Made by a program: the position numbers and the translations under genes. DNA of 8,987 nt, from assembly GCA_002405995.1 (NCBI GenBank), contig DHMW01000101.1, positions 7,909 through 16,895 on the forward strand, written 5' to 3'. A model generated the notes under the pieces. The model saw only the letters and a list, made by a program, of their open reading frames with translations, was not told where the DNA came from and searched no databases. Source of the DNA: Oscillospiraceae bacterium UBA4632. Lineage in GTDB: Bacteria > Bacillota > Clostridia > Oscillospirales > Oscillospiraceae. Of the stretch, positions 6,146-8,987 are shown piece after piece. Numbering within the stretch: position 1 is the stretch's first letter; each line of letters opens with the position of its first letter.

Positions 6146-6526
6146 GTGAAACGAGTGATCACCACCACTGCCGCGCCCGGCGCCATCGGGCCCTACTCCC
6201 AGGCGGTCGAAGCGAACGGTTTTGTATTTGTCTCCGGCCAGCTCCCGCTCGACCCGGCGACCGGCGCGTTCGTCTCCGGCGGCATCGCCGAGCAGGCGGA
6301 GCAGAGCATCAAAAACCTTCTTGCCGTGCTGAGCGCTGCGGGCTGCGCGGCAGAGGATGTGGTCAAGACCACCGTCTTTATGATCGATATCGGTGATTTC
6401 GGCATCGTCAATGAGGTTTACGGCAGGTACTTTACCGGCGAGTGCCCCGCGCGCTGCGCGATGCAGGCGGGCGCGCTGCCCAAGGGCGCGCTGATCGAGA
6501 TCGAGGCGATCGCGGCCAAGCCGTGA
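6146..6526 (+). CDS. ridA: RidA family (YjgF/YER057c/UK114) reactive enamine/imine deaminase
   Basis: 126 residues, full family length. RidA hydrolyses reactive 2-aminoacrylate and related enamines/imines, formed by PLP enzymes such as serine/threonine dehydratase, to 2-keto acids and ammonia. It is a cytoplasmic trimer. The family hallmarks are present: GPYSQA (15-20, Y17), FVSGQLPLDPATG (28-40), CPAR (100-103, with R103 at the place of the substrate-binding arginine, R105 in E. coli) and the C-terminal signature GALIEIEAIA (114-123, E120). It starts at GTG 6146; an extended AAAGGAGGAGG (6127-6137) ends 8 nt before it, and no suitable ATG is near. It forms a single-gene unit with its own promoter and terminator. 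Confidence 0.95.
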   Translation: MKRVITTTAAPGAIGPYSQAVEANGFVFVSGQLPLDPATGAFVSGGIAEQAEQSIKNLLAVLSAAGCAAEDVVKTTVFMIDIGDFGIVNEVYGRYFTGECPARCAMQAGALPKGALIEIEAIAAKP

Positions 6527-6542
6527 CCGGATCAAAAAGAAG

Positions 6543-6579
6543 AAAAGGGGAGAAGCGCGGCGTTTCTCCCTTTTCTTTT
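6543..6579 (+). terminator. Rho-independent terminator of ridA
   Basis: The stem AAAGGGGAGAA (6544-6554) pairs with TTCTCCCTTTT (6564-6574) with one G-U pair, around a 9-nt loop, and is followed by CTTTT. It begins 16 nt after the ridA stop codon. A-rich and T-rich ends make it potentially two-way. Confidence 0.85.
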
Positions 6580-6593
6580 GTGCGCAGGTGCGG

Positions 6594-6599
6594 TATAAT
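6594..6599 (+). promoter_or_regulatory. -10 element of the promoter for the Cys-rich / CDF / sirtuin operon
   Basis: A perfect TATAAT, 45 bp before the ATG at 6645. At the ideal 17-bp spacing the -35 position (6571-6576, TTTTCT) is poor and lies in the ridA terminator tail. The promoter may therefore be weak or depend on an activator; expected start near 6606. Confidence 0.55.
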
Positions 6600-6644
6600 A
6601 TAATAATTGCCACAGGGAATTCTGCCTTTCCGGGAGGAAACGAA

Positions 6645-7250
6645 ATGAAAGAAGCAATGCGTACCATCGGCTATCTCTGCCCCGCGTGCCACCGGCGCGT
6701 CATCCAGCAGCGCAGCGTATTTGCCCTGAGCGCCTCGGGCGCGGCCGTGAGCTGCGAGTGCGGCAAGTCGAGCCTTGTGATCGATGCGGCGGAGGATAAA
6801 TTCCGCCTGAGCGTGCCGTGCGGCGTGTGCGGCGGAGAGCATACGGCCGAGTGCGGCGCGGACCGGCTGCTGCATGGGCGCGGTATCGGGCTTGCCTGCC
6901 CGGAGACAAAGCAGCTGTGCTGTTTTATCGGCGAGGACTACGCCGTCGAGCACGAGATGGAGCAGCTGTCCCTCGCCGCAGCCAAGGAGCGCGGGCAGGG
7001 CGATGACCCAGCCGCCTTTGCCGACAGCGTGATCATGTACGAGGTGCTCTCTGAGCTCAAGGAGATCGCTGCGCGCCCGGGCGGCATCACCTGCTCCTGC
7101 GGCAGCGGGGAGTACGGCATGGAGATCCGCAGCACCTATGTAGATCTTGTGTGCAGGAAATGCGGCGCGCGGCTGCGCATCGGCGCGGCGACGGACGAGG
7201 ACCTTGACAGGCTCTGCTGCCGCATGAAGCTTCAGATCAAAAGCAAGTGA
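6645..7250 (+). CDS. Cysteine-rich protein of unknown function, probable metal binding
   Basis: 201 residues; I do not recognise the family. It has 16 cysteines, many in zinc-ribbon-like pairs: CPAC (12-15) with CEC (37-39); CGVC (59-62) with C70 and C85; CSC (150-152) with CRKC (170-173); also CC at 92-93 and at 191-192. This suggests three knuckle-type metal sites joined by an acidic helical stretch (about 95-143). No signal peptide or membrane segment is seen, so it should be cytoplasmic. The start is ATG 6645, with GGGAGG 7 nt upstream; the frame is open further upstream (to 6588) but lacks a ribosome site there. It ends 10 bp before the CDF transporter, and its stop overlaps that gene's GAGGG ribosome site. 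Co-expression with a metal exporter makes a metal-binding, sensing or regulatory role reasonable, but this is inference. Confidence 0.85.
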   Translation: MKEAMRTIGYLCPACHRRVIQQRSVFALSASGAAVSCECGKSSLVIDAAEDKFRLSVPCGVCGGEHTAECGADRLLHGRGIGLACPETKQLCCFIGEDYAVEHEMEQLSLAAAKERGQGDDPAAFADSVIMYEVLSELKEIAARPGGITCSCGSGEYGMEIRSTYVDLVCRKCGARLRIGAATDEDLDRLCCRMKLQIKSK

Positions 7251-7260
7251 GGGCAAAGCA

Positions 7261-8430
7261 ATGATAAGCTTTCTTGCAAAGCGCTTCATTCGGGATTATC
7301 AGAATATCAGCGCGCCGGAGGTGCGCACCGCCTATGGGATGCTCTGCGGCGCGGTGGGCATCGCCATCAACCTGCTGCTGTTTGCGTGCAAGCTCTTTGC
7401 CGGGACGATTGCAGGCTCTGTTGCCATCACGGCGGACGCATTCAACAACCTTTCCGATGCGGGGGCGTCCATCGTGACGCTGCTGGGCTTCCGCCTTGCG
7501 GGGCAGAAGCCCGACCCCGAGCATCCCTTCGGCCACGGGCGGATCGAGTACATCTCCGGGCTGATCGTCTCGCTCGTCATTCTGCTGATGGGCCTTGAAC
7601 TGCTGCGCGACGCGGTGGACGCCATCCTGCGCCCCGAGGCGGTGGAGTGCAGCGCGCTGACGGTGGCGATCCTGCTCGTGTCCATCTGCGCCAAGCTATA
7701 TATGTACAGCTATAACCGCAGCGTCGGGAAAAAGCTTCAGGCGGCGGCAATACAGGCGACAGCGGCGGATAGCCTGTCCGACTGTGCGGCGACGGCGGCG
7801 GTGCTGCTCGCAACGCTTGCCGGCCATTTTCTGAACTGGAGGATCGACGGCTGGTGCGGTCTTGCCGTGTCGCTGCTCATCCTGTACGCGGGCTATCAGG
7901 CGGCGCGGGATACGCTCTCGCCGCTGCTGGGGCAGCCGCCCACGCCGGAATTTGTGCAGCAGATCAGGGATATTGTCCTCTCAAATCCAACGATCTGCGG
8001 CATCCACGACCTTGTCGTGCACGATTACGGCCCCGGGCGCGTGATGATCTCGCTGCACGCCGAGGTCCCCGCACACGGCGACATTATGGCGCTGCACGAC
8101 GAGATCGACAACGTGGAAAAGAAGCTGCACGATAAGCTTGGCTGCGAGGCGGTCATCCACATGGATCCCATTGTGACGAACGACGCATTGGTCAATGAGA
8201 CGCGCCGGAAGGTCGCCGCGCTGGTGCACGGCATCGACGGGAGCATCTCTATCCACGACTTCCGGATGGTCACAGGTCCGACGCATACGAACGTCATTTT
8301 TGACGCTGTGGTACCCTATGGCTGCGCCCTGAGTGACAGGGAGGCGGAGGAGAGGATCAAAAAGGCGGTGCGCGAGCTGGATCCGCATTATTTTGCCGTG
8401 GTGCAGATCGACAAAAGCTATGTGATGTGA
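7261..8430 (+). CDS. Cation diffusion facilitator (CDF) transporter, probable Mn2+ exporter
   Basis: 389 residues. CDF proteins are dimeric inner-membrane antiporters that expel divalent metals in exchange for protons. Six membrane segments are visible (about 27-47, 53-77, 97-117, 130-150, 175-195, 198-217). By alignment to E. coli YiiP, the transport-site residues are N62 and D66 (NNLSD) in segment 2 and D170 and D174 (DSLSD) in or just before segment 5. Zinc members use HD-HD or DD-HD, while N-D-D-D is found in manganese exporters such as pneumococcal MntE, so Mn2+ is the likeliest cargo. HPFGHGRIEYISGL (88-101) is a family signature. The cytoplasmic part is longer than in most CDFs (about 300 residues): a first ferredoxin-like domain (about 228-303) is followed by a second similar one (about 312-386); compare GIHDLVVHDYGPGR and SIHDFRMVTGPTH. 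It is coupled to the Cys-rich gene upstream (10-bp gap) and lies 21 bp before the sirtuin gene. Confidence 0.92.
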   Translation: MISFLAKRFIRDYQNISAPEVRTAYGMLCGAVGIAINLLLFACKLFAGTIAGSVAITADAFNNLSDAGASIVTLLGFRLAGQKPDPEHPFGHGRIEYISGLIVSLVILLMGLELLRDAVDAILRPEAVECSALTVAILLVSICAKLYMYSYNRSVGKKLQAAAIQATAADSLSDCAATAAVLLATLAGHFLNWRIDGWCGLAVSLLILYAGYQAARDTLSPLLGQPPTPEFVQQIRDIVLSNPTICGIHDLVVHDYGPGRVMISLHAEVPAHGDIMALHDEIDNVEKKLHDKLGCEAVIHMDPIVTNDALVNETRRKVAALVHGIDGSISIHDFRMVTGPTHTNVIFDAVVPYGCALSDREAEERIKKAVRELDPHYFAVVQIDKSYVM

Positions 8431-8451
8431 GCGCTTGTAAAGGAGATCAAC

Positions 8452-8987
8452 ATGACAGAGCAGATCAAAAAACTGAAGTCCCTGACCGACGGGTCGGACA
8501 ATATCGTCTTTTTCGGCGGTGCGGGCGTATCGACCGAGAGCGGCATCCCGGATTTCCGCAGCGTGGACGGGCTGTACCGCCAGCAGTGGGACGATCCGCC
8601 GGAGACGATTTTGAGCCACACGTATTACGAGCGCTATCCCGAGAAGTTTTTTGCCTTTTACCGCGCGAAGCTCCTCTGTGAGGGCGCAAAGCCCAACGCC
8701 GCGCACTTAAAGCTTGCCGAGTGGGAAAAAGAGGGCAAGCTCAAGGCCGTCATTACGCAGAACATCGACGGGCTGCATCAGGCGGCGGGCAGCAAAAATG
8801 TCCTCGAGCTGCACGGCAGCACGCTTCGCAACTACTGCGAGAAATGCGGCAAATTTTATGACGCATCCTACATCAGGCACTCGCAGGGCGTGCCGCGCTG
8901 CACCTGCGGCGGGCGCATCAAGCCCGACGTGGTGCTCTACGAAGAGGGCTTGGACGAAAAGACGCTCTATCGCGCGGTGGAGTACAT
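8452..8987 (+). CDS. Sir2-family NAD-dependent protein deacylase (sirtuin), partial
   Basis: The first 178 residues of a usual 235-245; the gene runs off the right edge. Sirtuins remove acetyl groups from lysines, using NAD. Seen here: NAD-binding GAGVSTESGIPDFR (23-36), TQNID (102-106), catalytic H121 in LHGS, zinc ligands C129, C132 (CEKC) and C150, C152. The second zinc pair is CxC rather than the common CxxC. At the site where E. coli CobB has the YxxR motif for acidic acyl groups, this protein has Y70-R-A-K73, so plain deacetylation is likelier than desuccinylation. The start is ATG 8452 with AAAGGAG 6 nt upstream, 21 bp after the CDF gene. The short gap with no terminator places it in the same operon, though its link to metal export is unclear. 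Confidence 0.93.
   Translation, partial: MTEQIKKLKSLTDGSDNIVFFGGAGVSTESGIPDFRSVDGLYRQQWDDPPETILSHTYYERYPEKFFAFYRAKLLCEGAKPNAAHLKLAEWEKEGKLKAVITQNIDGLHQAAGSKNVLELHGSTLRNYCEKCGKFYDASYIRHSQGVPRCTCGGRIKPDVVLYEEGLDEKTLYRAVEY

Noticed and set aside
6432..7289. 285-codon minus-strand open frame
   Set aside because: It crosses ridA, a terminator and the Cys-rich gene antisense, and has no recognisable domain.
7981..8706. 241-codon minus-strand open frame
   Set aside because: It is antisense to the CDF and sirtuin genes, whose motifs are unmistakable.

Overview
The window looks like a piece of chromosome from an anaerobic, spore-forming Firmicute of fairly high GC content, most likely near the Oscillospiraceae/Ruminococcaceae. 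The evidence is the spoVAD-spoVAE pair, strong AGGAGG-type ribosome binding sites, TTGACA/TATAAT-type promoters, and protein sequences with a clostridial flavour. No rRNA, tRNA, CRISPR array, insertion sequence or phage gene was seen.

Layout. (1) Positions 1-1808, minus strand: three genes tied by ATGA stop/start overlaps. In order of transcription they are a leucine-carboxyl-methyltransferase-family methyltransferase, a ketopantoate-reductase-family protein, and the first 15 codons of a gene that resembles the L-2-amino-thiazoline-4-carboxylate hydrolase family and leaves the window at the left. A TTGACA-N17-TATGCT promoter (1936-1964) serves them, with an 18-bp inverted repeat (1916-1933) over the expected start point. 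This block is clearly poorer in GC than the rest (51% in three hand-counted lines, against 67% in three lines of copA). (2) Positions 1998-4622, minus strand: a copper-exporting P1B-1 ATPase (copA) with its own promoter and a strong hairpin terminator. It has copper-binding HMA domains at both ends. The C-terminal HMA domain is preceded by a textbook Shine-Dalgarno and an in-frame ATG, so the same gene may also yield a free CopZ-like copper chaperone. (3) Positions 4619-5999, minus strand: spoVAE and spoVAD, parts of the spore Ca-dipicolinate channel system, without the usual spoVAC beside them. spoVAE has no terminator, and its stop codon lies inside the copA -35 box. (4) Positions 6087-6579, plus strand: a one-gene ridA unit with promoter and terminator, divergent from spoVAD. 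(5) Positions 6594-8987, plus strand: an apparent operon of an unrecognised cysteine-rich protein, a CDF-family cation exporter whose metal-site residues suggest manganese, and a sirtuin cut off by the right edge.

Two units are metal exporters (copper and probably manganese). The sporulation pair lies upstream of the copper gene on the same strand. The left operon looks like a small-molecule-modifying cassette under local repressor control; its regulator is not in the window.
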